DNA of 64,000 nt from Paraburkholderia largidicola. GTDB taxonomy: Bacteria; Pseudomonadota; Gammaproteobacteria; Burkholderiales; Burkholderiaceae. A program made the position numbers and the translations under genes. Numbering within the stretch: position 1 is the stretch's first letter; every line of letters begins with the position of its first letter. Location: positions 1,116,001-1,180,000 of the forward strand of contig NZ_AP023176.1 in NCBI RefSeq assembly GCF_013426895.1. Reading direction: 5' to 3'. Under the pieces are notes generated by a model. That model had not been told where the DNA came from and made no database searches. It worked only from the letters and a program-made list of their open reading frames with translations. Positions 34,124 to 43,548 of the stretch are shown here, in pieces.

Positions 34124-35608
34124 TCACAGCACGCCTAGCGCCAGGGCCTTGAGCGTGGCGGCTGCACGCGTCGAGCAGTCCAGCTTGCGGAAGACGCTTT
34201 CGACGTGCGTGCGCACCGTGCTCGGACTCAACGACAGATCGCGGGCCACTTCCTTGTTGCTTGCACCGCGTGAAATACCGCGCAGCACGTCGACTTCACG
34301 CGCCGAAAGTCGCGCCGTCTGCGCGCGCGGATTCACCACGCGCCGCTGCGCCACGCGCTCGTCGATCAAGGCAGTGACGACATCGGCGTCGAAACGGCCG
34401 CGCGCGGCCTCTTCGTGCAACAGCTTCGCCGCTTCGTCGTGCGCGAGCGCCGCGCGCCACGGACGCGCCGCTCGCAACGCGACCCACGCCGCGCTGGCCG
34501 CGAGCATGCGCGCTTGCGGCGACAGCGCAGCGCCCGACGCGCCGCGAAAATAACCCGAGCCGTCGAGCCGTTCGTACGCGTATGAACCGAGTTCGGCTGC
34601 CTCGGCGAGCGAGCCCGTCTGCCTGCCCGCGCGCGAGGTCCAGTAGGGCACGAGGCGCGCCTTCTCCCAGGCGGCCGGCGACAGCCTGGCGGGCGCGTCC
34701 CAGATGGGATTCGGCACGGCCGCGCGGCCCATGCCGTGAACCAGGCCTGCGCAATAAAGCTGGTTTTGCGCGTCCGTATCGAGCGCGAAGCGCGCCGCGC
34801 ATGCCGCGGCCGTCGCTGCGACGCTGCGCGAATAACCCGTCATCCACGGCAGTTTGAGGTCGATGATGTCCGCGACCAGTTCGACGGGCGTGACGTCGTT
34901 CATCTGTTGCGTCAACAGGACGGCGTCGATAGCGGCCGCGTCGGCCTGTGCCAGTTCGTCGAGCCATTGAGGCGCGAGCCGCACGGCAAGCCGCGCGAGC
35001 TTGTCCGGATAGCGCGAATCGGCGCGCTGGCCGATCAGCGCGCTCGCGCGTTCGAACCCATATGTGCGCGAAAAAATCTCCAGTTCGCCCGCCAGCGCGA
35101 CCACGAATACGGTGGCGGGCACCGCGTTGCCGGCCAGCCGGTCCGGCGAGCCCGTGCCGTCCCACGATTCGAACACATGCCGCAGCGTGGCTTGCGTGTC
35201 CTGGCCGAGACCGAGCATGCGTGCCGCTTCGCCCGACACTTCGCAGTGAATGCGCGCGAGCGGCGTCATGATCGCGCCCACATCGCCTTGCAATTCCATC
35301 GCGCGCGCCCAGTCCGGCTTGAGTTCGAGCATCGCTCCACGGCTCGCGACGTCGTCGCCGAGCGCTTCCGCGAAACCCGACGCGTTCGCCGTGCAGCCGG
35401 ACCAGCGCAGCAGCGACGCCTCGCACGCGGCGACGACGGCCGCCTCACCGAGTTCCGCGGCCTGCGCGAGCCGCACGGCGAGCCATGCGGTGCGGATCGA
35501 GTGATCGGTTGGCTGGCCCATGCTCAGATCGCCGATGAAGGCGAGCGCCTTCACGGCATCGAAGACGCGAACAACGGGTCCGCCGGATGAGCCTGACGAG
35601 GTCTGCAT
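34124..35608 (-). CDS. degenerate tandem HD-GYP protein with LuxR-type HTH
   Basis: Protein of 494 residues. Two HD-GYP-like halves can be seen: the first has RHVFESWDGTGSPDRLAGNAVP (143-164), the second LVHGMGRAAVPNPIW (289-303) and ERLDGSGYFRGA (346-357). The HD dyad reads HG in the second half, and the final GYP reads GSP or GYF, so cyclic-di-GMP hydrolysis is doubtful. The C-terminus (about 432-490) is a LuxR/GerE DNA-binding domain (LSAREVDVLRGISRGASNKEVA, LSPSTVRTHVESVFRKL). I infer a regulator that binds a ligand rather than an enzyme. It is convergent with the DUF2322 gene. Confidence 0.82.
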   Translation of the reverse strand: MQTSSGSSGGPVVRVFDAVKALAFIGDLSMGQPTDHSIRTAWLAVRLAQAAELGEAAVVAACEASLLRWSGCTANASGFAEALGDDVASRGAMLELKPDWARAMELQGDVGAIMTPLARIHCEVSGEAARMLGLGQDTQATLRHVFESWDGTGSPDRLAGNAVPATVFVVALAGELEIFSRTYGFERASALIGQRADSRYPDKLARLAVRLAPQWLDELAQADAAAIDAVLLTQQMNDVTPVELVADIIDLKLPWMTGYSRSVAATAAACAARFALDTDAQNQLYCAGLVHGMGRAAVPNPIWDAPARLSPAAWEKARLVPYWTSRAGRQTGSLAEAAELGSYAYERLDGSGYFRGASGAALSPQARMLAASAAWVALRAARPWRAALAHDEAAKLLHEEAARGRFDADVVTALIDERVAQRRVVNPRAQTARLSAREVDVLRGISRGASNKEVARDLSLSPSTVRTHVESVFRKLDCSTRAAATLKALALGVL

Positions 35609-35755
35609 AAAGGTGCGGCGCGAGTCTTTGAGCGAGCCCCACTATACCGCGCGAGGTCTCGCGCGAAATCGGTCATTTGACCGATACCCGCGTTCATGGG
35701 CGTCTGCGAAGCTTCCGTAGTCCTTCGTCGCGAATCACGACGGGATGTATCAGCG

Positions 35756-36646
35756 TCAGCGCGGAAAAATCTCCGCGATCCAGTCGACGAAGGCTTTCAC
35801 GGCCGCGCTCGCATGCGTGCGGTTCGGATACAGGATCGCGACGGGCACGGGCGCGCTTCTCGATTCCCGCAACACTTCCTTCAGCCGCCCCGATTCCAGA
35901 TAAGGCTTCGCGACGAACTCCGATAGCTGGATGATCCCGAGCCCTTCGATCCCGCATTGCAGATACGCTTCCGTTTCGTTGACGGCGAAGCGGCTTTGCA
36001 TGGTCAGCGTGACGGGTTCGCCGTTCACGTCGAAGCGCCAGTCGAGAGGACGGCCCGTCGCGTTCGAGATGTAGTTGATCGCATCGTGCGCCGCGAGGTC
36101 GTCGACGGAGGCAGGCTCACCGCGCTCGCGCAGATAGCGCGGCGACGCGCAGGTGAGCCATGTCAGCGTGCCGAGTTGCCGCGCGATCAGCGTCGAGTCC
36201 GCGAGTTCGCCCGTGCGGATCGCGCAGTCGATGCCGTCGAAAATCAGATCGGCGGGCCGGTCGCTCAGTCCCAGCACGAGTTCGATGTCGGGATAGCGCA
36301 GGGCGAAGTCACGCAGATTCGGCAGCACGACTGCCCGGCCGATCACGCCCGGCATATCGGCGCGCACCTTGCCGCGCGGCGCGACCGTGTCGTCCCGAAG
36401 CCCGCTTTCCGCACGCTCGATGTCGGCCAGGATGGTCCGGCACGACGCGTAATAGCGCTCGCCCGCTTCCGTGAGACTCAGGTTGCGCGTGCTTCGGCGC
36501 AACAGCACCGTGCCCAGGTGCTGCTCCAGATTCTTGATCGTCGTGGTGACGGACGAGCGCGGCATCGACAGCGTCTCGGCCGCCTTGCTGAAGCTGCGTG
36601 CGTCGACGACGCGCACGAAAGTGCTGATCGCTTGAAGTTTGTCCAT
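35756..36646 (-). CDS. LysR-family regulator
   Basis: LysR-type regulator, 296 residues. HTH at 1-60 (MDKLQAISTFVRVVDARSFSKAAETL, SSVTTTIKNLEQHLG), effector domain from about 90. The start at 36646 gives the canonical N-terminus; upstream open frame is not needed. It is divergent from the NmrA-family reductase at 36894, the likely target, with 247 bp between. Confidence 0.92.
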   Translation of the reverse strand: MDKLQAISTFVRVVDARSFSKAAETLSMPRSSVTTTIKNLEQHLGTVLLRRSTRNLSLTEAGERYYASCRTILADIERAESGLRDDTVAPRGKVRADMPGVIGRAVVLPNLRDFALRYPDIELVLGLSDRPADLIFDGIDCAIRTGELADSTLIARQLGTLTWLTCASPRYLRERGEPASVDDLAAHDAINYISNATGRPLDWRFDVNGEPVTLTMQSRFAVNETEAYLQCGIEGLGIIQLSEFVAKPYLESGRLKEVLRESRSAPVPVAILYPNRTHASAAVKAFVDWIAEIFPR

Positions 36647-36893
36647 GAAAAGTGGCGAGCGTGCGAAGTAGCGGTAACGCCGCACCCGGCGTTCGAACGC
36701 GAGCATACATCGCGTGAGACTTCGCGGCATCGGACGCGACTCGAGTGCCGCGCGTTCGGCGCGCACGCGTTGTAAATTCAGGCGTGGCGAACAATGACGC
36801 GCGCGTCCCACCCTAGACTTCGATCCCGATTCCTTCGACGACCGAAGGCCATTCACCGCATCGTTTTCGATGCCATGAAAAGGGTAACGTGTG

Positions 36894-37832
36894 ATGACGC
36901 AACAACGTATTCTCATTCTGGGCGCGGGCGAACTGGGCATGTCCGTGCTGCGCAATCTCGCCCGACGGGCAGGGTCTTCGGCACTGAGCATCAGCGTGCT
37001 GCTTCGCCCGTCTACGATCCAATCCACCGAACCCTTTAAACAACGCGACATCGACGAGTTGCGCACGCTCGGCATCGAGCCCGTTCCCGGCGATCTCGCG
37101 GCGGATTCCGTCGACACGCTTGCCGCGCTTTTCCAGCGGTTCGATACTGTCGTGTCGTGCACGGGGTTCGTCGGCGGCAAGGGCGTGCAACTGAAGATCG
37201 CGCGCGCCGCGTTGGATGCGGGCGTGCCGCGCTTCTTTCCGTGGCAGTTCGGCGTCGACTATGACGTGATCGGCCGGGGCAGCGCGCAGGATCTGTTCGA
37301 CGAACAACTCGATGTGCGCGACCTGTTGCGAGCGCAAACGCGCACGGATTGGGTCATCGTGTCGACGGGCATGTTCACGAGCTTCCTGTTCGAGCCGTCG
37401 TTTGGCGTGGTGGATGTCGAGCGCGGCATCGTGCGCGCGCTGGGTAGCTGGGACAATGCCGTCACGGTGACGACGGCGGAAGATATCGGCGTGTTGACGA
37501 CGGAGATTCTTCTGGCTGAGCCGCGCATCAGTCGTCGCGTCGTGCATGTTGCGGGCGAGACGATCGGCTATCGCGAACTCGCCGACAAGCTGGACGCGTT
37601 CACGGGGCGCAAGTTCGAGCGTGTGGAATGGACCGTGCCGAATTTAAAGCAGGAACTGACGCTCGATCCAGACAACGGCCTGAAGAAGTATCGCGTGGTG
37701 TTCGCGGAAGGCAAGGGCGTGGCGTGGGATGCGCAGCAGACCTTCAACGCGCAGCGCGGTATTGCCGTCGAGAATGTCGGGCAGTGGATGCGGCGCAATC
37801 TGAACGTGAGTGAAACCGCGCTGGCGGAGTGA
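36894..37832 (+). CDS. NmrA/isoflavone reductase-like NAD(P)-binding protein
   Basis: Atypical short-chain dehydrogenase of the NmrA/isoflavone reductase type, 312 residues. The N-terminal nucleotide-binding motif is ILILGAGELGMSVLRNLARR near 6-25. The family substrate-region sequence FFPWQFGVDYD lies near 113-123. Plant relatives reduce phenylpropanoids, and bacterial ones are mostly uncharacterised. AAGGG lies 8-12 bases before the ATG at 36894. Probably under the divergent LysR gene. Confidence 0.83.
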   Translation: MTQQRILILGAGELGMSVLRNLARRAGSSALSISVLLRPSTIQSTEPFKQRDIDELRTLGIEPVPGDLAADSVDTLAALFQRFDTVVSCTGFVGGKGVQLKIARAALDAGVPRFFPWQFGVDYDVIGRGSAQDLFDEQLDVRDLLRAQTRTDWVIVSTGMFTSFLFEPSFGVVDVERGIVRALGSWDNAVTVTTAEDIGVLTTEILLAEPRISRRVVHVAGETIGYRELADKLDAFTGRKFERVEWTVPNLKQELTLDPDNGLKKYRVVFAEGKGVAWDAQQTFNAQRGIAVENVGQWMRRNLNVSETALAE

Positions 37833-37884
37833 CGCCAGGCTGCAGCGGCCGATCAGACTACAGATCGACCGCTGCCGTGACCAC

Positions 37885-39234
37885 TCAACGCTTCATGTTG
37901 CGCATCGCTACCGCAATCACGACCGCGCCGCTCACCAATACAGCAGCAGCCAGATACGAACCCGCGCTGATATCGTGCGTGGCCGCCGTCAACGCGCCGA
38001 TGGCCGTGGGCGCGCTCAGACTGCCGAGTTGCCCGATGCTCGAAATCAGCGCAATCGAACCCGCCGATGCCGTACCCGACAAAAACGTCGCGGGTATCGT
38101 CCAGAAGATGGCTGTGCACGACAGATAACCGATCGCGACGAGCGCCAGCCCGGCAATCGCCGGCGCAAACGATGCGTGGGCCGTACCGAGCAGAACCGCG
38201 CCCGCAGCCGACACCAGCGCGCAGCCCGCGAAATGCAGCCGCCGCTCTTTGCTCGCATCCGAGTGGCGGCTCGCGAGCACCATGCCGATCGCGCCAATCA
38301 GATACGGAATCGCCGACACCAGCCCGATATGCCACGGGTTCGCGACGCCCGCCTGCCGGATCACCGACGGCGCCCAGAAGTTCAGCACGCTGCCCGCCCA
38401 CGTGATCGTGAAGTAGCCGAACGCGCACACATACACACGCCAGTTCTTCAATGCCGCGCCGAAGTGATCGATGCGATGCTCGTTCCCATGGCCGCCGCCT
38501 TGCAGTTCGCGGGCGACCAGCGCCTTTTCTTCCGGCGTAAGCCACTTCGCCGTGGCGGCGGAATCGGGCAGATACCAGAGCGCGACCAGACCGACCAGCA
38601 CGGGCGGAATCCCTTCGAGCAGAAACAGCCATTGCCATGCGTGCAGCGCGTGCCAGCCATCGGCGTTGCTGAGAATCCACCCCGACACCGGGCCACCCGT
38701 GATGCCCGCGACGGCGATGCCAAGCACGAACGCGGACAGCACCTTCGCGCGATGACGATCCGGAAACCACGACGTGAGGTAGTACACGATGCCGGGAAAG
38801 AAGCCCGCTTCGGCGATGCCGAGCGCAATCCGCGCGATATAGAACTGCGTCGGATTGCGCACGAACATCATCGACACCGACACGAGACCCCACAGCACCA
38901 TGATGCGCGCGATCGTCCGACGCGGGCCGATGCGGCGCAACAGCAGATTGCTCGGCACCTCGAACAGCACGTAGCCGATGTAGAACACACCGACGCCCAG
39001 CCCATACGACGCTTCCGTCAAGCCGAGGTCCGCGCGGAATTGCAGATGCGCAAAGCTGATATTGACGCGGTCGATGTAGTTGAGCACATAGCAGAGAAAC
39101 AGAAACGGAATCAGCCGTCGCGCGATGCGCCCGAACAGCTTCTCCGTATCCACCTGCACGCTGTCGCTCTTCATCGATTCGGACGGCGGGCCGTCGAGGC
39201 CGCTGCGTGTCAGCGCACCGTTGGTCGTTTCCAT
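37885..39234 (-). CDS. MFS transporter, anion:cation symporter family
   Basis: Major facilitator of the ACS type (phthalate, tartrate and glucarate transporters), 449 residues with about twelve hydrophobic helices. LNYIDRVNISFAHLQFRADLGL (about 50-71) is the family hallmark. ATG at 39234 has GGAG upstream. It lies 47 bp after the CoA-transferase gene in a leftward operon (citryl-CoA lyase-like, CoA-transferase, MFS), so it likely imports the organic acid that these enzymes handle. Confidence 0.9.
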   Translation of the reverse strand: METTNGALTRSGLDGPPSESMKSDSVQVDTEKLFGRIARRLIPFLFLCYVLNYIDRVNISFAHLQFRADLGLTEASYGLGVGVFYIGYVLFEVPSNLLLRRIGPRRTIARIMVLWGLVSVSMMFVRNPTQFYIARIALGIAEAGFFPGIVYYLTSWFPDRHRAKVLSAFVLGIAVAGITGGPVSGWILSNADGWHALHAWQWLFLLEGIPPVLVGLVALWYLPDSAATAKWLTPEEKALVARELQGGGHGNEHRIDHFGAALKNWRVYVCAFGYFTITWAGSVLNFWAPSVIRQAGVANPWHIGLVSAIPYLIGAIGMVLASRHSDASKERRLHFAGCALVSAAGAVLLGTAHASFAPAIAGLALVAIGYLSCTAIFWTIPATFLSGTASAGSIALISSIGQLGSLSAPTAIGALTAATHDISAGSYLAAAVLVSGAVVIAVAMRNMKR

Positions 39235-39281
39235 TACGAGGTCTCCAATATAGTCGTCATTTGATATGTCGGCCTTGCTGC

Positions 39282-40439
39282 CTACGCCGCTTCGCTCTGC
39301 TTCAATGCCGTACGCAACGGTCCCAGCAATTCGGCGTTGTGCTCGCCGAGCGTCGGCGGCGCGACGACGTCGGTCGTGCGCTCGCCGTCGAACGAAACGG
39401 GCGGCCGCACCGTGCGAAAACGCCCCATCTGCGGATGCGATGTCTCGACCAGCAATTCGAGGTGCTTGGCCTGCGGATCGTCGAGCGCTTCGCTGGCGTC
39501 GTACATCGGCGCGTGCGGCACATCGTTCGCTTCGAGCCGCGCGCACCAGTCGGCGCGATTGCGCTGCGCGAATGCGGCGCCGAGCAGATCGATCAACGCT
39601 TCCTGATTCGCGATGCGTCCTGCGCGATCGGCAAAACGCGGGTCTTGCAGCAAGCCCGGCTGTTCGATGGCGTCCGCGAGGCCCAGCCAGAATTTTTCCG
39701 GCGACGACATATGCAGCGCGAGCCATTTGCCGTCCGCGCACTTCATCACATACGACTGCGACACGCTCGGACGGCTGTATGGACCCATCAGTTCATCGGC
39801 CGAATAGTAGTGGGTGAACGCGTCGAGATTGAAATGGCTCATCGCTTCGAGCATCGACACTTCGACCTTGCGTCCGACGCCCGTCCGGTGGCGTTCGTGC
39901 AGCGCGCCGAGAATGCCATACGCCGCGTAGAATCCCGTCAGCGAATCGGCGATAGCGGGGCCGACCACGCGCGGATTCTCGGGATTGGTCAGCAGGCCGA
40001 GAAAGCCGCTCGCCGCCTGCGCGACGGTATCGTACGCGGGCCGTGTCGCAGCCGGTCCGGTCTGGCCGAAGCCGCTGATTGCGCAGTAGATCAGACGCGG
40101 ATTGATCTCGCGCAAACGCTCGTAGCCCGCGTTCATGCGATCCGCCGCGCCCGGCCGGAAGTTCTGGATATATACGTCGGCGTCGCGGATCAGCACGTCG
40201 AACAGGGCGAGATCGTCGGCGTCTTTCGTGTTCAGCGTGACACTGCGCTTGTTGCGGTTGTAGGTCTGATAGTGCGGACTATAGAGGCCGCCCTTGAACG
40301 CGCGGAACGGATCGCCCGTGCCCGGCTGCTCGATCTTGACGACGTCCGCGCCCAGATCGCCGAGCAGCATGCCGGCCGCCGGCCCCGTGATAAAGGTGCC
40401 TTGTTCGAGCACCCGGACGCCTTCGAGAACTTTGGTCAT
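39282..40439 (-). CDS. family III CoA-transferase (CaiB/BaiF)
   Basis: CaiB/BaiF (formyl-CoA transferase-like) enzyme, 385 residues, which moves CoA between carboxylic acids through an Asp-CoA intermediate. Typical segments are LEGVRVLEQGTFITGPAAGMLLGDLGADVVKIE at the start and PAIADSLTGFYAAYGILGAL near 173-192, with the catalytic Asp in IADS. It is followed by an MFS transporter and preceded by a citrate-synthase-like lyase. I infer activation of an imported hydroxy-acid as its CoA ester. Confidence 0.9.
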   Translation of the reverse strand: MTKVLEGVRVLEQGTFITGPAAGMLLGDLGADVVKIEQPGTGDPFRAFKGGLYSPHYQTYNRNKRSVTLNTKDADDLALFDVLIRDADVYIQNFRPGAADRMNAGYERLREINPRLIYCAISGFGQTGPAATRPAYDTVAQAASGFLGLLTNPENPRVVGPAIADSLTGFYAAYGILGALHERHRTGVGRKVEVSMLEAMSHFNLDAFTHYYSADELMGPYSRPSVSQSYVMKCADGKWLALHMSSPEKFWLGLADAIEQPGLLQDPRFADRAGRIANQEALIDLLGAAFAQRNRADWCARLEANDVPHAPMYDASEALDDPQAKHLELLVETSHPQMGRFRTVRPPVSFDGERTTDVVAPPTLGEHNAELLGPLRTALKQSEAA

Positions 40440-40484
40440 GCAACAACTCCAGAGATGCGTTGCGAAACGAGATGAGCGGGACGA

Positions 40485-41294
40485 TCAGATGCCGGGCTGG
40501 AAGCCTTCGGGCGCTTCACCGTCGTACACCACTTCGCGCGTGGCCTGATACGACAGCGCAAAGCCGATCGAATGGGCCAGTTCTTCCGTCAGATGACCGA
40601 TCAGGCCGGCTGTGCGCGCGAGAATCGGCACGCCTTTGAGCGCGGCAAGCGGAAAACCGACGCCCAGCAGCACGGCAGGAATCGCCGCCGACACGTTGAG
40701 CATCAGCGCCTTGCCGAACACGTCCGGCAACACGGATTCGATCGCTTCCGCGATGCGCACGTAGGTCATGTCCGCGCCGCTGCGTTCGGCGACGGCGAAC
40801 AGCGCGTCGACGCGTGGGTCGCGTTCTTTATGCAGCGGGTGACCGTAGCCCGGCACGGCCCGCTTCTCGGCGCGATAACGCGTGATGACCGTGAACGCCG
40901 CCTCGGACAGATCGCCGCCCGTTTGCGCCGCGCATTGCCGCACTTCGTCGAGCAGCTTGCCGCAGGTTTCGGACGCGCCGAGTATCACCGAGCCGCAACC
41001 GAGAATCCCGGCGGCCACGGCGCCTTGCAGCGCATCGGGCGCAGCGGCGAGCGTCATGCGGCTTGCCTGCACGCTCGGCACGAGTCCGTGCTCCGCGATC
41101 GCGACGAGCGTCGCGTCGAGCACGGCGCTGGCGGCAGGGCTGGGCGTCTGTCCCGTGACGAGCAGGAAGAAATAGTCGGTGAACGAGATCTTGCCGATCA
41201 GTTCGTTCGCGAGGTCGCGTCCTCGCACGACGATGGTGTGCGTATTCGACGTCGAGATCGACGTGCGCGGAATGGTCTCTTTGCCGATTTTCAT
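40485..41294 (-). CDS. citryl-CoA lyase-like protein, citrate synthase fold
   Basis: Short citrate-synthase-family protein, 269 residues, of the group annotated as citryl-CoA lyase. The second catalytic-site segment GYGHPLHKERDPRVDALF (about 154-171) is kept. Where citrate synthase has its first catalytic His (HGGAN), this protein has LGCGSVILGASE. Cleavage of a hydroxyacyl-CoA into acetyl-CoA and a keto acid fits the family and the adjacent CoA-transferase; the true substrate is unknown. It is the first gene of the operon, facing a LysR gene across a structured promoter. Confidence 0.8.
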   Translation of the reverse strand: MKIGKETIPRTSISTSNTHTIVVRGRDLANELIGKISFTDYFFLLVTGQTPSPAASAVLDATLVAIAEHGLVPSVQASRMTLAAAPDALQGAVAAGILGCGSVILGASETCGKLLDEVRQCAAQTGGDLSEAAFTVITRYRAEKRAVPGYGHPLHKERDPRVDALFAVAERSGADMTYVRIAEAIESVLPDVFGKALMLNVSAAIPAVLLGVGFPLAALKGVPILARTAGLIGHLTEELAHSIGFALSYQATREVVYDGEAPEGFQPGI

Positions 41295-41378
41295 GGGTGC
41301 TTCGCGGGTCCGTTGAGCATCGCGTCGAGGTCTCCTCTCGCTGCGATCGTTGATGGCGAGGCCAGTGTAAGGCAGACG

Positions 41379-41421
41379 ATCTATCGATAAAAATGGTATT
41401 TTTCGCTGGTTATCTATCGAT
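41379..41421. promoter_or_regulatory. structured operator between lyase operon and LysR gene
   Basis: Direct repeats ATCTATCGAT at 41379-41388 and 41412-41421, 33 bp apart (three helical turns), flank the perfect inverted repeat AAAAAT-GGT-ATTTTT (41389-41403). It sits in the divergent promoter and is the likely LysR binding region. Confidence 0.65.
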
Positions 41422-41452
41422 GCCATCGATCCGAAATGCCCACGGGAACCCC

Positions 41453-42373
41453 ATGGAACTACGACACCTGCGCTACTTCGCGGCGCTTGCCGAGCAACTG
41501 AGCTTCACCGTCGCCGCGCAAAAGGTCCACGTCACGCAATCGACGCTGTCGCATCAGATCCGCCAGCTCGAAGAAGAACTCGGCTGCCGGCTGTTCGAGC
41601 GCGAAGGCCGGCGCGTGACGATGACGGAAGCGGGCGAACTGTTTCTGGAGCGCGTGCGCAATGCGCTGCGAGAAGTCGACGAAGGCGTGTCGACCGTGCG
41701 CTTCGCCGCCGAGGAAATGAGCGGCGTCGTGCGCATCGGCGCGACGCACACGTTCAACCTGCACATCATTCCGCGCTGCGTGTCGCTGTTCCTGGACCGG
41801 CATCCTTCCGTACGTGTCGACGTGCTCGAAATGACGGGCGACGGCATCGCGCAGGCGCTGCTGCGCGGCGACCTCGATATCGGCGTGACGTACAAGCCGA
41901 ACGACGCGCTGCCGCTGCGCTTCGAGCCGCTCTATACCGAAGAGATGATGCTTGCCGTCGGGCTGCGGCATCCGTTTGCGAAGCGGCGCTTCGTGCGCAT
42001 GTCGGAGCTTCATCTGCAGCGCATGGTGCTGTTGCCGCGCAGCTTTTCCACGCGGGTGCTGCTCGACGAATCGTTCCGGATGGCGAACGCGGCGCCCGTC
42101 GTCGTCGCGGAAATGAACGCCATTGCGCCGATGATCGAACTGGTCAGGGCGACTGACATCGCGACGATCGTGTCGACGCATGCGCTGCGGCGTGAGGACG
42201 TGAAGATGATCCCGCTCGAAAGCCCGACGCCCGTGCGCTCGCCCGGCTTGCTGTGGCGCAGGGACGAGGCGCGCACGCCCGCGGCGCGCGCGTTTGCGTC
42301 GATCGTGCGCAGCGTGAGCGACAGCGAAAGCCGCGACACGCGGCGCGGCACGGCGCGCGCGCCACGCCATTGA
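41453..42373 (+). CDS. LysR-family regulator, CynR-like
   Basis: LysR-type regulator of 306 residues. HTH: MELRHLRYFAALAEQLSFTVAA to QSTLSHQIRQLEEELG; effector domain from about 90. The C-terminus is Arg-rich and slightly extended. Start at 41453 gives the canonical MELRHLRYF. It is divergent from the lyase/CoA-transferase/MFS operon, which it probably controls. It also precedes the kdgT-type gene by 176 bp, so a role there cannot be excluded. Confidence 0.92.
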   Translation: MELRHLRYFAALAEQLSFTVAAQKVHVTQSTLSHQIRQLEEELGCRLFEREGRRVTMTEAGELFLERVRNALREVDEGVSTVRFAAEEMSGVVRIGATHTFNLHIIPRCVSLFLDRHPSVRVDVLEMTGDGIAQALLRGDLDIGVTYKPNDALPLRFEPLYTEEMMLAVGLRHPFAKRRFVRMSELHLQRMVLLPRSFSTRVLLDESFRMANAAPVVVAEMNAIAPMIELVRATDIATIVSTHALRREDVKMIPLESPTPVRSPGLLWRRDEARTPAARAFASIVRSVSDSESRDTRRGTARAPRH

Positions 42374-42406
42374 AGGGCGCGGGCGTTGGGTACGTCATCC
42401 GTAAAA

Positions 42407-42510
42407 TGATCGTTTTGCTCAAATGTGTGATCGGTTTGCGCAATTCAATCAAACGGTCTACACTTCAAACTGATCGATTTGATCGAGTGATGACTGTTTC
42501 AATCAAAAAC
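42407..42510. promoter_or_regulatory. five-copy operator array upstream of the sugar-acid operon
   Basis: The motif TGATYGNTTTG (one copy slightly longer) occurs at 42407-42417 (+), 42428-42438 (+), 42446-42456 (-), 42471-42481 (+) and 42500-42510 (-). The first two starts are 21 bp apart, two helical turns. It lies just before the permease gene at 42550. I infer binding by the DeoR protein encoded at the end of this operon. Confidence 0.65.
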
Positions 42511-42549
42511 GCGGACAGACGCGGCGCCCAATAAAGCCAGGAGACTCGC

Positions 42550-43548
42550 ATGGTTCAGATTCCCATCAAACGCTCGATCGAGCGCATCCCCGGCGGCATG
42601 ATGATCGTGCCGCTGCTCATCGGCTCGCTGGTGGCGACGTTCCTGCCGGGCATGCCGAAGTTCTTCGGTTCGTTCACGAATGCGCTGTTCACGGGCGCGC
42701 TGCCCATCCTCGCCGTGTTCTACGTCTGCATGGGCGCGAGCATCGACGTGAAGGCCACGCCGTATCTGATGAAGAAGGGCGGCGCGCTGCTCGTGACGAA
42801 GGTCGGCGCGGCGGTGATCGTCGGCGTGATTCTCGGGCATGTGCTCGGTGAGCATCCCGTGTCGTCGGGTCTGTTTGCGGGCATCTCCACGCTCGCCGTG
42901 GTCGCGGCGATGAACGACACCAACGGCGGTCTCTACATGGCGCTGATGGGCCAGTATGGCCGCTCGGAAGACGTCGGCGCGTACACGCTGATGTCGCTCG
43001 AATCAGGGCCGTTCCTGACCATGGTGACGCTCGGCGTCGCGGGTCTGTCGGCGTTTCCGTGGCAGACGCTGGTCGGCAGCATCCTGCCGCTTGCGCTCGG
43101 CATGCTGCTCGGCAATCTGGACCGTGAAATGCGCGACTTTCTCGCCAAGGCGGTGCCCGTGATGATTCCGTTCTTCGCGCTGGCGCTCGGCGCGGGCCTC
43201 GATCTGCACAAGGTCTGGCAGGCCGGGTTGCTCGGCATCGGCCTCGGCATCGCGGTGGTGATCGTGACGGGCATTCCGCTGTACTTCGCCGATCGCCTGA
43301 CGGGCGGCACGGGCGTGGCAGGCGTGGCGGCAGCCAATACGGCGGGTAACGCGGCGGCTGTCCCCGCGCTCGTGGCGGCGGCGAACCCGGTGTACAACGA
43401 AGCGGCGCAGAGCGCGACGCTGCTGGTCGCCGCATGCGTGGTGGTCACGGCGATCCTCTCGCCGATCCTGACCGCGCAGGTAGCGAAGCGCTATCAGCAG
43501 CGCCAGGAAGGCGCGCGCACGAAGAATCGCGAAGGACTGGCACGATGA
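42550..43548 (+). CDS. 2-keto-3-deoxygluconate permease family transporter
   Basis: KdgT-family proton symporter, 332 residues with about ten hydrophobic helices. Family signatures include [21 protein letters not shown] near 117-137 and [16 protein letters not shown] near 259-274. Its stop overlaps the kinase start (ATGA), and the following genes handle four-carbon sugar acids, so D-threonate, L-threonate or D-erythronate is a likelier cargo than ketodeoxygluconate; that is inference. An operator array lies upstream. Confidence 0.85.
   Translation: MVQIPIKRSIERIPGGMMIVPLLIGSLVATFLPGMPKFFGSFTNALFTGALPILAVFYVCMGASIDVKATPYLMKKGGALLVTKVGAAVIVGVILGHVLGEHPVSSGLFAGISTLAVVAAMNDTNGGLYMALMGQYGRSEDVGAYTLMSLESGPFLTMVTLGVAGLSAFPWQTLVGSILPLALGMLLGNLDREMRDFLAKAVPVMIPFFALALGAGLDLHKVWQAGLLGIGLGIAVVIVTGIPLYFADRLTGGTGVAGVAAANTAGNAAAVPALVAAANPVYNEAAQSATLLVAACVVVTAILSPILTAQVAKRYQQRQEGARTKNREGLAR

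Noticed and set aside
35756..37180. Extended LysR protein of 474 residues
   Set aside because: The added 178 residues lie over the divergent NmrA gene and have no fold. The canonical LysR start is at 36646.
37885..39741. Extended MFS protein of 618 residues
   Set aside because: The added N-terminus overlaps the CoA-transferase gene. The ATG at 39234 has a good ribosome site.
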